Source of the DNA: Beroe ovata
Taxonomy: Eukaryota; Ctenophora; Nuda; Beroida; Beroidae
Direction of reading: 5' to 3'
Length of the DNA stretch: 64,000 nt
Assembly: GCA_946803715.1 (NCBI GenBank)
Contig: CAMPET010000206.1
Location: 61,162-125,161 of the forward strand
A program made the position numbers and the translations under genes. Under the pieces are notes generated by a model that saw only the letters and a program-made list of their open reading frames with translations, was not told where the DNA came from and made no database searches. Shown in pieces: positions 1 to 9,275 of this stretch. How positions within the stretch are numbered: the first letter of the stretch is position 1; each line of letters begins with the position of its first letter.

Positions 1-147
1 ATTTATTGGATTCTATCTGATGTTGTTTATTTAAGATTTACAGGCTGATTTCCACTGCACCTTCCTTTCAATATTTATTGTAACATTCGTTGGTTTATTG
101 ATATTTTACCATTTTTGATCGATTTATTTTTGCAGAATACTTGCAAT

Positions 148-1350
148 ATGGCAGAGCATTTGACTATTGAGCAGCGGAAGAAATTAATGATCAATTATCT
201 TCCTCAATCTGTCGATGCTGAAGGCCTTCGACACATGTTTATGCAATATGGAGATGTTGCAAATGCACACATTGTCAAGAACACACAAACGAATGAATCA
301 AAGGGATATGGATTCATCACCTATCACGATTGTGAATCATCAGCAAAGGCAATCCAGTCTCTCAATGGCAAACAAATGGAGGATAAGCGTCTACGAGTTG
401 CTTACACCACACCAATTGATGATAACCTCAGAACTACAGGTAGCGCAGCAACATCCGATGACGTCAATGTCTACATTGCAAATATGCCTAAGACATGGGA
501 TGAAAAAGAGCTTTCTTCTAGATTCAAAGAATTTGGGCCACTGAAGCATTGCAAGATTCTTAGGGATGGATCTGGTGTGAGTAGAGGAGCAGGCTTTGTC
601 CGTTATGAGAACTCTAAAATGGCTGCAGCTGCAATATTGAATATGGATGATCGATGTCCAGACGGTGCAACAGTCCCGCTTGTCGTCAAGATTGCAGATG
701 GCAAGAAGAAAGACCGTTCTGCTCCCATTTCCGCAACGCCAGCTGCTGGTAATCACAGTGGTCTGCCAGGCTTGGTCCTGAATCATAGTGCAGCAACTGC
801 CAACGCATTGCAATCAATGGGAGCTCCTTCTCACAACATTTCACACACGTCTGCCCATCGTTTTAGTCCATACACCAAACCAGCTTCACACGGTTCTTCT
901 AGCACATATACACATCCTGGTGCATACCCCCCTGTTGGTTCTAATGTTTACAACACTCCTAGTAACAATGCTGTCCTATCTCAATCATCTACACCTGTAC
1001 CAGGCTACCAGCCACCCATACACCACCAACAGTCTCATCATGCACATCACATGATGCCTGGCTTCACCCCTCCACCCGCAAAAGCCCAGTATTACTGCAT
1101 CTACATTGGCAATCTTCCTGAGACTACATGCAAGAGCTGTCTTCTGTATCAACTCTTTTCTCCCTATGGCGCAATCGCTAATGTCAAACCCATGACTAAT
1201 GTGAATCCCGAGGCTGGTACTGACCACTGGTTTGCCTTTGTCAACTTCAAAAACTATTCTGATGCGGTCTCAGCTATACAGGCTCTCAATGGTTCATCCC
1301 TCAATGGTAGATCTCTCAAAGTTGATTTCAAAACCGAGAAAAAGAAATGA
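148..1350 (+). CDS. ELAV/Hu-like RNA-binding protein with three RRM domains
   Basis: The 400-residue protein has three RNA recognition motifs. RRM1 spans about residues 13-90 (RNP2 LMINYLP, RNP1 KGYGFITY). RRM2 spans about 109-190 (RNP2 VYIANMP, RNP1 GAGFVRYE). A linker rich in His, Pro, Ser and Thr follows, then RRM3 at about 319-397 (IYIGNLP, WFAFVNF). Two tightly spaced RRMs, a long linker and a C-terminal RRM are the ELAV/Hu/Sex-lethal layout; these proteins bind AU-rich RNA and control stability or splicing. A TTTTTGCAG acceptor ends at base 135, so the coding exon follows a 5'UTR intron; the chosen ATG at 148 lies just inside it, and an in-frame ATG at 115 would be intronic. The whole CDS lies in one exon, unlike bilaterian ELAV genes. 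Family confidence is high; orthology within ELAV/CELF-like proteins is less certain. Confidence 0.85.
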   Translation: MAEHLTIEQRKKLMINYLPQSVDAEGLRHMFMQYGDVANAHIVKNTQTNESKGYGFITYHDCESSAKAIQSLNGKQMEDKRLRVAYTTPIDDNLRTTGSAATSDDVNVYIANMPKTWDEKELSSRFKEFGPLKHCKILRDGSGVSRGAGFVRYENSKMAAAAILNMDDRCPDGATVPLVVKIADGKKKDRSAPISATPAAGNHSGLPGLVLNHSAATANALQSMGAPSHNISHTSAHRFSPYTKPASHGSSSTYTHPGAYPPVGSNVYNTPSNNAVLSQSSTPVPGYQPPIHHQQSHHAHHMMPGFTPPPAKAQYYCIYIGNLPETTCKSCLLYQLFSPYGAIANVKPMTNVNPEAGTDHWFAFVNFKNYSDAVSAIQALNGSSLNGRSLKVDFKTEKKK

Positions 1351-1991
1351 TTACGGCCTTATATTATGCTCACTGTTCAGTGAATATTGCTCACTGTTTA
1401 CCAATAGTCTTTTCCTTTAGATGTCTCCTATTTGGAGTTGATCGTTGTCTCATGAAATACTTTTCATATCATTCCTCTGTTGCTTTCAGTGTGAATATTC
1501 CTGTGCTTTCATTGTACTTTGTGTATTACCCATTTCTTTTACAATCAGCAGTAAATAAGAGAATCTTTCAAGTAAGTGCTCATTATTTATGGTCTTTCAT
1601 CAGTCAATCCGTTCTATTATGGATTTTCTTTCCATTATAGATTTACGTTCAATTATAGACTTTTGACGATTTGCTTGTAACAGTCATTCGATTACACTTA
1701 ATCATTTGAACTCAAAATTTAGCTTGCATTTTTATGTATACAGTGTTATTATACTAAAGTACTTATTTGACCTTCTATGATTCTTGCTGTTCGATGGTAA
1801 AATTCTGGCTACCTATCACTATTACTGATTTGCTTTCTTCCTTTGTGTCAAATTTCAAATTGAGTTTCTATTTTTGACAACACTCACTTAAATTTTTTAG
1901 GATTCATTGGGTTAGTTTTCTTTTTGAAGTTATTGTTGCTTAAAAGTCACTGATTTCCCTATCAACGTTCAGGCATGCAACATGGTATAAC
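1351..1991 (+). other. ELAV 3'UTR and upstream region of the Cys/His-SWIM gene
   Basis: AT-rich noncoding stretch. An acceptor (CAACGTTCAG) ends at about 1971, so the coding exon downstream follows a 5'UTR intron. Short upstream ATGs lie between 1973 and 1991. No other gene seen. Confidence 0.5.
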
Positions 1992-4900
1992 ATGATGGAA
2001 GACAGAGACCAGGGAAATGGTGGGGAGGAAGGTTACTTTGCCAAGTGTTATGGAGTCTTACCTCTTTGCCTAAAGACTGATGCAACTCCACACTTTCACT
2101 GTCCTATGTCCGTGAAATGTTCATTTGTTTCATTCGATGACACTTCCGTCAAATCTCACATTGAACAGTGCTCTATTAAGCCTGCTACCATTCCTGAAGA
2201 ATCATATCTGATTTGTTCCAAAGTTCAAGCTTTTTGTGTTGCTGGTCAGGACAACGTGAAGAAGTCATCAGGTCAGAAGCATTATCATTGTGCCGGGTAT
2301 CCAGAATGTATGTATGTCAACAGCAGGTTAAATGCTCTGAAAGGACACATATTCACTTGTGAAAAGTTAGCGAAACGTCTAGACTTGTATCCTGTATGCA
2401 CTGAGCTCGCATGTCGGCACCAGTATGATGAAACAAAGTTCCATTTTCATTGTGAGAATTGTGAGTGGACTACCGAGGATATAGCTGACATTGAGCAACA
2501 CCGAGTCGATTGCTACATTCTCTCACAGTCCAGAAGGAATGCTGGAGATGCAGGAGAGTCTGATGTTCAGTCAGAACAAGACCAGGAATGTGGGGTTATC
2601 GTTGCACTGGTCTCTAATGAGGATGACTCAGTTGTTATAAACCTTCAGACGTGTTCAAAGAAGCAGTGCTTGAAAAAGATTGATATCAATAAGGCTGTTC
2701 AAGAACACTATCATTGTCCAGCTTGTGAATTTTGTGCTGTGGCAAGAGAAGAAATAATGGATCATTTCAATCACATTCACTGCAACGAAACAACAACGGA
2801 AATATTTATTCCAGAATGTTATGCTTTAGAGTTTTCATGTTGTGCCGAGAAGCGGGTAGAAAAGAACAAGACTATCATGGCCCCTGTTTTGCATTATCAC
2901 TGTCCTCAGTGTAAGGAATTCAGTGATTGCTCGCTCAACATTGTAAAGGAGCATTATGCACACTGTAGTTTCGGTGATAGTACAGATGGAATTCATCAGA
3001 AAAGCAAGAGACAGAAGTTGAACTTAGTACAGCTGTTCAATCCTCAGGAAGAAGTCATAACAGAAATCGTCAATCCCTCCCACAGAATCAATGCTGCCAA
3101 TGTCAGAAAGGCAGAGATTATTGAAGACAGCGATCCATTCAATCACGATATAATTGAGTGTGTTCAATCATGGAAAGGGTGTTCTGTCAACAGAGGAATA
3201 GGCTCGCAACATTATCACTGCCCGTATTGCACGTGGTCTAGTTCTCTCCTTGTGAACATTCAGGCGCACATGCCAGGGTGTTTGGAAAAACTTTCATCTA
3301 GAGTCGAGCTCGGACAGTCTCTGGTTGATCCAAACGAAATTGAAGATTGCGATTCCTTGATAGAGTACCCTATTATCAACTTCCAGACCAAAGAATACAT
3401 CAATATCATACCTTGTTTCAGACAGGGTGGTGGCTGTGTCAAGACATTTGGTCCAACACGAATTCACTGGCATTGTCCAATATGCACTTTGTCAGGGACA
3501 AAAGCTGCAATGATGAAACATTTCAGTGCCTGCTCCACTGCCTGGGATGCTCAGTCAAAGAACCCACTCCCTGTGCAAACCAGGAAACAGATGCATCCTG
3601 ATGCAATGAGGCATTCTGACTCTGAAGATTCAGAAATAGAATTTCTGAAAGATGTCGAAACACCAGAATCACTGACAAATGTTGTTAAGTGCTATAAAAA
3701 GCTCCCAATCTGCTCGGTTGATGATTTCCCTGGTCGACCAGTTCACTATCACTGTGGAGTTTGTGGGAAGCCAGACATGAATCAAAAACAACTCGAACAT
3801 CATCAGGTTTACTCCTGTCTCACCTCCCGTGCCAATGCTTTGAAACATAACAGAGACCCCAATGAAGATAGGTTCAAAAACCCTCCTACGGTGATTTCAT
3901 GTCGGCACCGTGAGGCATCTTGTATTGTATCAGATTCAAAACGCATCACTCATTTCCATTGTTCAGTTTGTACTTATGTCAGTTATAGGAAAGATCGCGC
4001 CGAGAAGCATGTTCAAAAGTCTCACATTGAATTCAAGCAATTCCCTGCCGAATCACCTGACAAAACACCTGCAACACCAGCCGTTTTTAAACCCAATATC
4101 TCGAATATGTCCGGTGCTAGTTGTGAAGATCCTGTCAATGATTTCATGGAGAGATGTGAGGAAGATATCCGTAATTGTAAAATGAACAGGAAAGTTGATA
4201 ACCGAAGGAAAGCTCATTGGCATTGTACCAGGTGCGATTTCGTTGATTACAAGCGATACAGAATCAGGTGTCATATACTAAAGAATCATGTGGATGAAAT
4301 GGATGGTTCAGTGACTCAAATTAAGCAGAGTTCTGATAAGGGAAATGTTGAATCTGTTGTCAATGTCATTGATGGAGGCAGCACGGATGATGAAGAAGAC
4401 GATATTCATGGAATATTCTCATGTGTTGACGTATCTGGCTCATGTAGCAAGTCAAAAAAGAAGGGTCATGTCAAAAAGCATTGGCACTGCTCTCTATGCA
4501 ATTACACTGCAGCTTCCAGGAGCAAGGCATTCCCACACTATGTCAAATGCCTCAGTAGAGGTAGGAAGAATTGTGCCAATGTTCCTGACCATCGGAGGGC
4601 TAAATCAAAGAAGGACGATATGGTCATGTTTGAGATTCCTTCCGGTGGCACACTAGAAAATTCCCCGCTCATTTACTGTGCAAAGACTGTATATCAGTGC
4701 GTTTATCCGCTCAACACTCGGATTGACGATCATGGACAAGGTCAGCACTGGCATTGTCCAATGTGTGATAAGGTTGGATTCATTGAATATGAGGGTTTGA
4801 AGCATTATGTTCATTGCTCCAACTTCATTGAGTATCATGTCAAGTCTCAGATGCCGGAGGCTGTAATTGATATCGATATAATGCATTGTACAAAGGAGTA

Positions 4901-6281
4901 TCTTGACTGTGCACCAAACAGGAAGGTTGAGGATAAGAAACCCTCTCATTTCCACTGCCCCTTGTGTCCCTATGTTGATTATAGGAGGACAAAAGTAAGT
5001 TCCCACTACAACGACATCTGCTCATCCAAAGCAGCTTCGACTCACATAATGTACTGTTCTGGTGAGATAGAAAAGTGCAGCTCAGGATCTCAGACTACTA
5101 AACCTGGTTACTTTGGTCATTGGCACTGTTCACTCTGCACATTCACTGATTACAACCAGCGGAAGGTTGCCTCACACTACAGAGAATGCTATGCTCTCAA
5201 TCCAAAGTATGGATCCAGATTTGAGCTTGATCAAGGTGATGAAGAAGTGCCACTGTTACAAGAGGTCCCTTCTGATCCCACTATTAAATACCCTGATCTA
5301 CAGAATTTAGATGACAAGGAGCTCACCCTGTTGAAGATAATTCCGTGTAACAGAAGACTCGACACTTGTGAAATCCCAGGAAGAGACCTTGATGAAGAGT
5401 CACTACATTATCATTGCCCAATTTGTACCAAGTCGGATTATCTTCAGCTTATGTTAAGGCATTTCCCTAGATGTTTAAGATATCTTGAGAAGAAACGAAA
5501 AGCAGATGCAAGCAAACTTCCCACGAAGAAGAAACAGAAAGTAACAAAAACAGACATGAAGAAAGCTCGCAATGAGGGACTTGGCTGCCAACTTGTGGAC
5601 AAGAATCAGGGTATATTTGTGGTGCGGGGTTCGGCAGTTGGCCTAGGGTTCCCGGTTCATGTTATATTCAAGAAGACACATCCAAAGGAATTCCACTGCG
5701 AGAGTGGATGTGAAATGCAGGATAGACAGTTGTGTAAGCACCTTGCCGCTGTTGAGAAATATGTGAGGGAAAACAACGTCTTCAAGGATGAAGAAGACAG
5801 TGAGTCAGTTGATCTCAATGAGGACTTCCCTGATCTCGACCGAATTGACTTGTTCCATAGGATATCCGACGAAGAGAAGTGTGATGTATACACTCTGCAT
5901 AATCACTGTCTCATCAACAACACTCCTGTGATACGTGCATTCCAGACCTTCAAGTATCCTGATGGGGAAGAGACAGCATGTACTTTCTACTCAGTGTGCA
6001 ATGCCATGTTCAAGGGATACTACACCCGATCGGGCCGTGTGATCACCACTTATAACAAGAAGTCTCAGAAGTATCTCTGCAAATGTTTTTACAAGGAGTG
6101 TGTACACACGACTGTAACAAAACTTTTTAGGGCAAGCCAGGGTCTATCAGATTGCTATGGAACTCAAAATGCGGGTAGTATCACAATCGGAAATAAAAAT
6201 GGAACAAAATCTTCTGATTTCCTGGAAAGCTTCTATTCCGACCAACAACAGTTCTTGAAGAATCTGACTTCTTATGATTGA
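1992..6281 (+). CDS. Multi-module Cys/His zinc-finger protein with SWIM-like C-terminus (paralogue 1)
   Basis: The 1429-residue protein is encoded in a single exon. It carries 15 copies of a module of roughly 70-110 residues: usually C-x6-C, then about 10-20 residues on H-aromatic-H-C-x2-C (HYHC, HFHC or HWHC), then H-x3-5-C about 12 residues later. The HxHC cores run from about residue 34 to 1139, joined by acidic, Ser-rich linkers. A basic stretch at about 1170-1190 precedes a C-terminal domain with two further metal-binding clusters: C-x3-C-x6-C-K-H near 1234 and C-x-C-x4-C-x-H near 1363. The latter fits the SWIM consensus. The HxHC spacing recalls the atypical fingers of Castor/CASZ1, but I do not recognise an orthologue. 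DNA, RNA or protein binding in the nucleus is inference only. A shorter multi-exon paralogue lies on the other side of LSG1. Confidence 0.8.
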   Translation: MMEDRDQGNGGEEGYFAKCYGVLPLCLKTDATPHFHCPMSVKCSFVSFDDTSVKSHIEQCSIKPATIPEESYLICSKVQAFCVAGQDNVKKSSGQKHYHCAGYPECMYVNSRLNALKGHIFTCEKLAKRLDLYPVCTELACRHQYDETKFHFHCENCEWTTEDIADIEQHRVDCYILSQSRRNAGDAGESDVQSEQDQECGVIVALVSNEDDSVVINLQTCSKKQCLKKIDINKAVQEHYHCPACEFCAVAREEIMDHFNHIHCNETTTEIFIPECYALEFSCCAEKRVEKNKTIMAPVLHYHCPQCKEFSDCSLNIVKEHYAHCSFGDSTDGIHQKSKRQKLNLVQLFNPQEEVITEIVNPSHRINAANVRKAEIIEDSDPFNHDIIECVQSWKGCSVNRGIGSQHYHCPYCTWSSSLLVNIQAHMPGCLEKLSSRVELGQSLVDPNEIEDCDSLIEYPIINFQTKEYINIIPCFRQGGGCVKTFGPTRIHWHCPICTLSGTKAAMMKHFSACSTAWDAQSKNPLPVQTRKQMHPDAMRHSDSEDSEIEFLKDVETPESLTNVVKCYKKLPICSVDDFPGRPVHYHCGVCGKPDMNQKQLEHHQVYSCLTSRANALKHNRDPNEDRFKNPPTVISCRHREASCIVSDSKRITHFHCSVCTYVSYRKDRAEKHVQKSHIEFKQFPAESPDKTPATPAVFKPNISNMSGASCEDPVNDFMERCEEDIRNCKMNRKVDNRRKAHWHCTRCDFVDYKRYRIRCHILKNHVDEMDGSVTQIKQSSDKGNVESVVNVIDGGSTDDEEDDIHGIFSCVDVSGSCSKSKKKGHVKKHWHCSLCNYTAASRSKAFPHYVKCLSRGRKNCANVPDHRRAKSKKDDMVMFEIPSGGTLENSPLIYCAKTVYQCVYPLNTRIDDHGQGQHWHCPMCDKVGFIEYEGLKHYVHCSNFIEYHVKSQMPEAVIDIDIMHCTKEYLDCAPNRKVEDKKPSHFHCPLCPYVDYRRTKVSSHYNDICSSKAASTHIMYCSGEIEKCSSGSQTTKPGYFGHWHCSLCTFTDYNQRKVASHYRECYALNPKYGSRFELDQGDEEVPLLQEVPSDPTIKYPDLQNLDDKELTLLKIIPCNRRLDTCEIPGRDLDEESLHYHCPICTKSDYLQLMLRHFPRCLRYLEKKRKADASKLPTKKKQKVTKTDMKKARNEGLGCQLVDKNQGIFVVRGSAVGLGFPVHVIFKKTHPKEFHCESGCEMQDRQLCKHLAAVEKYVRENNVFKDEEDSESVDLNEDFPDLDRIDLFHRISDEEKCDVYTLHNHCLINNTPVIRAFQTFKYPDGEETACTFYSVCNAMFKGYYTRSGRVITTYNKKSQKYLCKCFYKECVHTTVTKLFRASQGLSDCYGTQNAGSITIGNKNGTKSSDFLESFYSDQQQFLKNLTSYD

Positions 6282-7139
6282 ATGATAATATGTGATCTCC
6301 CATCATCAAATGACGCTAAGAGCTTCAATCCCAATGCTTTGATATTTCGTGTTATTTATTTTATGGCTCCAGGTGGATCTTAATTTGAAATTCTTTATTT
6401 TTAAACCGAAACGAACTCTACTGCTGTGAAGTTTCAAGTTTGCAGTTATCACGAAAGCAGGACGATAATATTGCGATATGATGTTAACGTTGGTGCCAGG
6501 TCATCCAAAGGGCAAAGCTTATCATAAATAATGATGAATGAGAAAACTACGGCAATGTCTTTAGATATGGTTTTAGGAGACCTGCGTCAGAATTTAACGA
6601 TATTTATAAAATATGTACCTATCGATTTATAGAATAATTCCCGTTGCCAACCAAATACTGCTGTTACGAAGGCATGAGTGAATATTGCCATAGAAGTAGG
6701 AACTGTTCTTCATCATTGAACTTGTTTCTGAAATAGCTGTTTCTCCTGGTTCAATTCTCCAGCTAAATGCTGTTTACCTGTATCCTAGTTCATTATTTCA
6801 ATCATAATTTGATTATGGAAGTAGGTTGCCCTAGGGTTGGGTTGAAATATAGATTATCCAATATCCATTATAACGTGCGGTAAAATGCTGATCTTCATCG
6901 TGTTTGATTTTCTAAATCAAACACGTCATACCTAGTACCTACGCAACTGACTTGTCAACGAATTCGTTGCTTTCGATGTATGAAATAATTGTTTCCGAAT
7001 TGAATAACCTACTATTACAAAGAATGATGACTATTTATTTGCATTCGTTTATCGAAATGTGATCATGGCTGTCTACCTATTGACTGTTAATTTTCTTCCT
7101 ATTTTTATACCAAATTACTGATATTACCGTTCTCTCAGA
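6282..7139. other. Intergenic: 3'UTR and upstream of LSG1
   Basis: AT-rich; no gene-like open frame seen. The sequence just before 7140 ends in CTCTCAG, so LSG1 may have a 5'UTR intron whose acceptor touches the start codon. Confidence 0.4.
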
Positions 7140-9032
7140 ATGGGTAAACAGAAGAAGCTTGGCTTGGGCCAGTCTCTCAACTCCAACATCAAGAAGAACA
7201 GGCTGGAATCTAGTAACCGTCACACAACTGGAATTGCTACCAAGGACTTTGCAACTCTCCACTCTTGCACCCAGGAAAACGATTTAGACTCTTTCCTGAG
7301 GACAGCAAGTTTAGCAAACACCGACTTCACTGCTGAGAAGTTAAATGTCAAAGTTATAAATCACCAGTATTCAGAAGCTATTCCGAGTCCTGATGAGCAG
7401 TCTCTCAGACAACAGGCTTTCAATGAACATCGGAATAATGTCAGAATACCTCGACGACCTCCATGGACAAAGGATATGAGTAAAGAAGAACTTGATCAGA
7501 ATGAAAGGGATGCTTTTATCACGTGGAGACAGTCCCTGGCAGGACTCCAAGAAAACCAGCACGTCATACTGACGCCATTTGAGAAGAATTTGGAGGTCTG
7601 GAGACAGTTGTGGAGAGTGGTAGAGCGCAGTGACGTTGTAATTCAGATTGTCGATGCTAGGGATCCACTTCTTTATTGGTGTGAAGATTTGCAGAAGTAT
7701 GTGAAGGAAAATGGTCAAGAGAAGCAGAATATCTTATTGGTTAACAAGGCCGATTATCTATCAGACTCGCAAAGACAAGTTTGGTCAAGCTATTTGAAGT
7801 CACAGAACTTTGAATCGATATTTTACTCCGCCATCAATGAACTGAGTACAGATATTGAAGAGGGGCGTGTTAGTCCGTCCCGGGAATCTGATGTGATTCC
7901 ACCTGAGTTATTAGATGAAGAAGAAATGATGATTCTGTCAAATTTCAACAAGTTTGCTCTCTTATCCCCCACAGAAGATGCTATTGAATCAGAAGCTATT
8001 CACGAAAATCATAGTGCTATTATCCCTGAATCTACAACGCCAGCTGGAAGTGAAGAAGTTTCACTCGATCGGTCATCTGAGTCGAACTCTCCATCCGAAA
8101 GTATGACGGCAAAACTTGAAGAATCTTCAGATGATAGGGAAGCATCAGAACCTGATATCACTCTCATTGTATCGAAAATAGACAAAGGCGAAATTCTATC
8201 AAGTTCAGAACTTTTAACGTATCTATCAACATTAAGATCAGAAGATAAGGACGCATACACGATAGGATTGGTTGGATATCCCAATGTCGGTAAAAGCTCA
8301 ACTCTCAACTCGTTACTACGAGAGAAGCGTGTACAAGTTTCAGCAACGCCCGGCAAGACCAAACACTTCCAAACATTCAAAATGATGCTAGAATCAGGGG
8401 ACGCCACGCTTTGCGATTGTCCAGGTCTAGTATTCCCCAACTTGGCGAGCAGTAAAAGTGAGATGTTCTGCAGTGGTATTCTCCCTATAGATCACATGAG
8501 GGACAGTATGGGTCCCATGTCGTATTTGATAGACAAGATTCCGCGGATTGTTCTGGAATCAGTGTACGGCATCACACTTCCACTACCAGATGAGTTGGAA
8601 AAAGGGCGACTCCCGTACCCACACGAGGTACTGCGAGAGTATGGCACTCTGCGAGGCTTCATGACAACTCATGGTACTCCCGATGAGAGCAAAGCCGCGA
8701 GGATTATGCTGAAAGACTACGTCAACGGTAAATTGTTACACGTCAAGCCTCCGCCCGATTATGCTTCGTCTGCAGCTGATTTCAATCCGGTTTGTGAGAA
8801 ATACATGCAAAGAGTAGTGAACAGCGCTTCCAAAGTAAAGAAAACGAACATTACTCTCAATAAGGAGTCAGTAGAAAGTGAGTTTTTCAAGCCACGGGAA
8901 GTTCAAATGCATGTGAAGGGGCGGACTGCTGTACAAAATCAGGGTGACGTTGTTGGAAAACCGTGGAAGAAACATTACAAGGGAAATAGTAAGGAAAAAA
9001 CGAAAAGGAAAGCCCCAGATTTAAACTATTGA
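7140..9032 (+). CDS. LSG1: Large subunit GTPase 1 homologue (60S ribosome export/maturation)
   Basis: The 630-residue single-exon protein matches the LSG1 family along its length (human about 658). The N-terminus is the basic MGKQKK start followed by a DSFLRTA-type stretch. The GTPase motifs are circularly permuted, as in the YlqF/YawG class: IVDARDP near residue 170 and NKAD (G4) near 201 come before GYPNVGKSS (G1/P-loop) near 378 and DCPG (G3) near 425. An acidic, Ser-rich insertion (about 240-350) separates G4 from G1, and the tail is Lys/Arg-rich. LSG1 is a cytoplasmic GTPase that removes the export adaptor NMD3 from pre-60S subunits. It sits between two Cys/His-SWIM paralogues with no obvious functional link. 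Nothing is missing from the active site. Confidence 0.95.
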   Translation: MGKQKKLGLGQSLNSNIKKNRLESSNRHTTGIATKDFATLHSCTQENDLDSFLRTASLANTDFTAEKLNVKVINHQYSEAIPSPDEQSLRQQAFNEHRNNVRIPRRPPWTKDMSKEELDQNERDAFITWRQSLAGLQENQHVILTPFEKNLEVWRQLWRVVERSDVVIQIVDARDPLLYWCEDLQKYVKENGQEKQNILLVNKADYLSDSQRQVWSSYLKSQNFESIFYSAINELSTDIEEGRVSPSRESDVIPPELLDEEEMMILSNFNKFALLSPTEDAIESEAIHENHSAIIPESTTPAGSEEVSLDRSSESNSPSESMTAKLEESSDDREASEPDITLIVSKIDKGEILSSSELLTYLSTLRSEDKDAYTIGLVGYPNVGKSSTLNSLLREKRVQVSATPGKTKHFQTFKMMLESGDATLCDCPGLVFPNLASSKSEMFCSGILPIDHMRDSMGPMSYLIDKIPRIVLESVYGITLPLPDELEKGRLPYPHEVLREYGTLRGFMTTHGTPDESKAARIMLKDYVNGKLLHVKPPPDYASSAADFNPVCEKYMQRVVNSASKVKKTNITLNKESVESEFFKPREVQMHVKGRTAVQNQGDVVGKPWKKHYKGNSKEKTKRKAPDLNY

Positions 9033-9275
9033 GCACATGGTATGTCGATTGTCGGTGGATTACGTAGTTTTATCGTCATGTTTTGAACTTGTTTTAAATT
9101 TTTACTGAGGTATCATCTAATTTATGATCTGATTATAAGATTTTTAGCTGGGACCGTGTCATGAACTCCTGTGACCTGGATTTGTCATTATTCCGCAACC
9201 TCATTAGCGATTGCCACCAAAATTAATCTTTCTTTGAAACCGCTGTCGAATCTCAATCACTACCCCTTATCAGGC

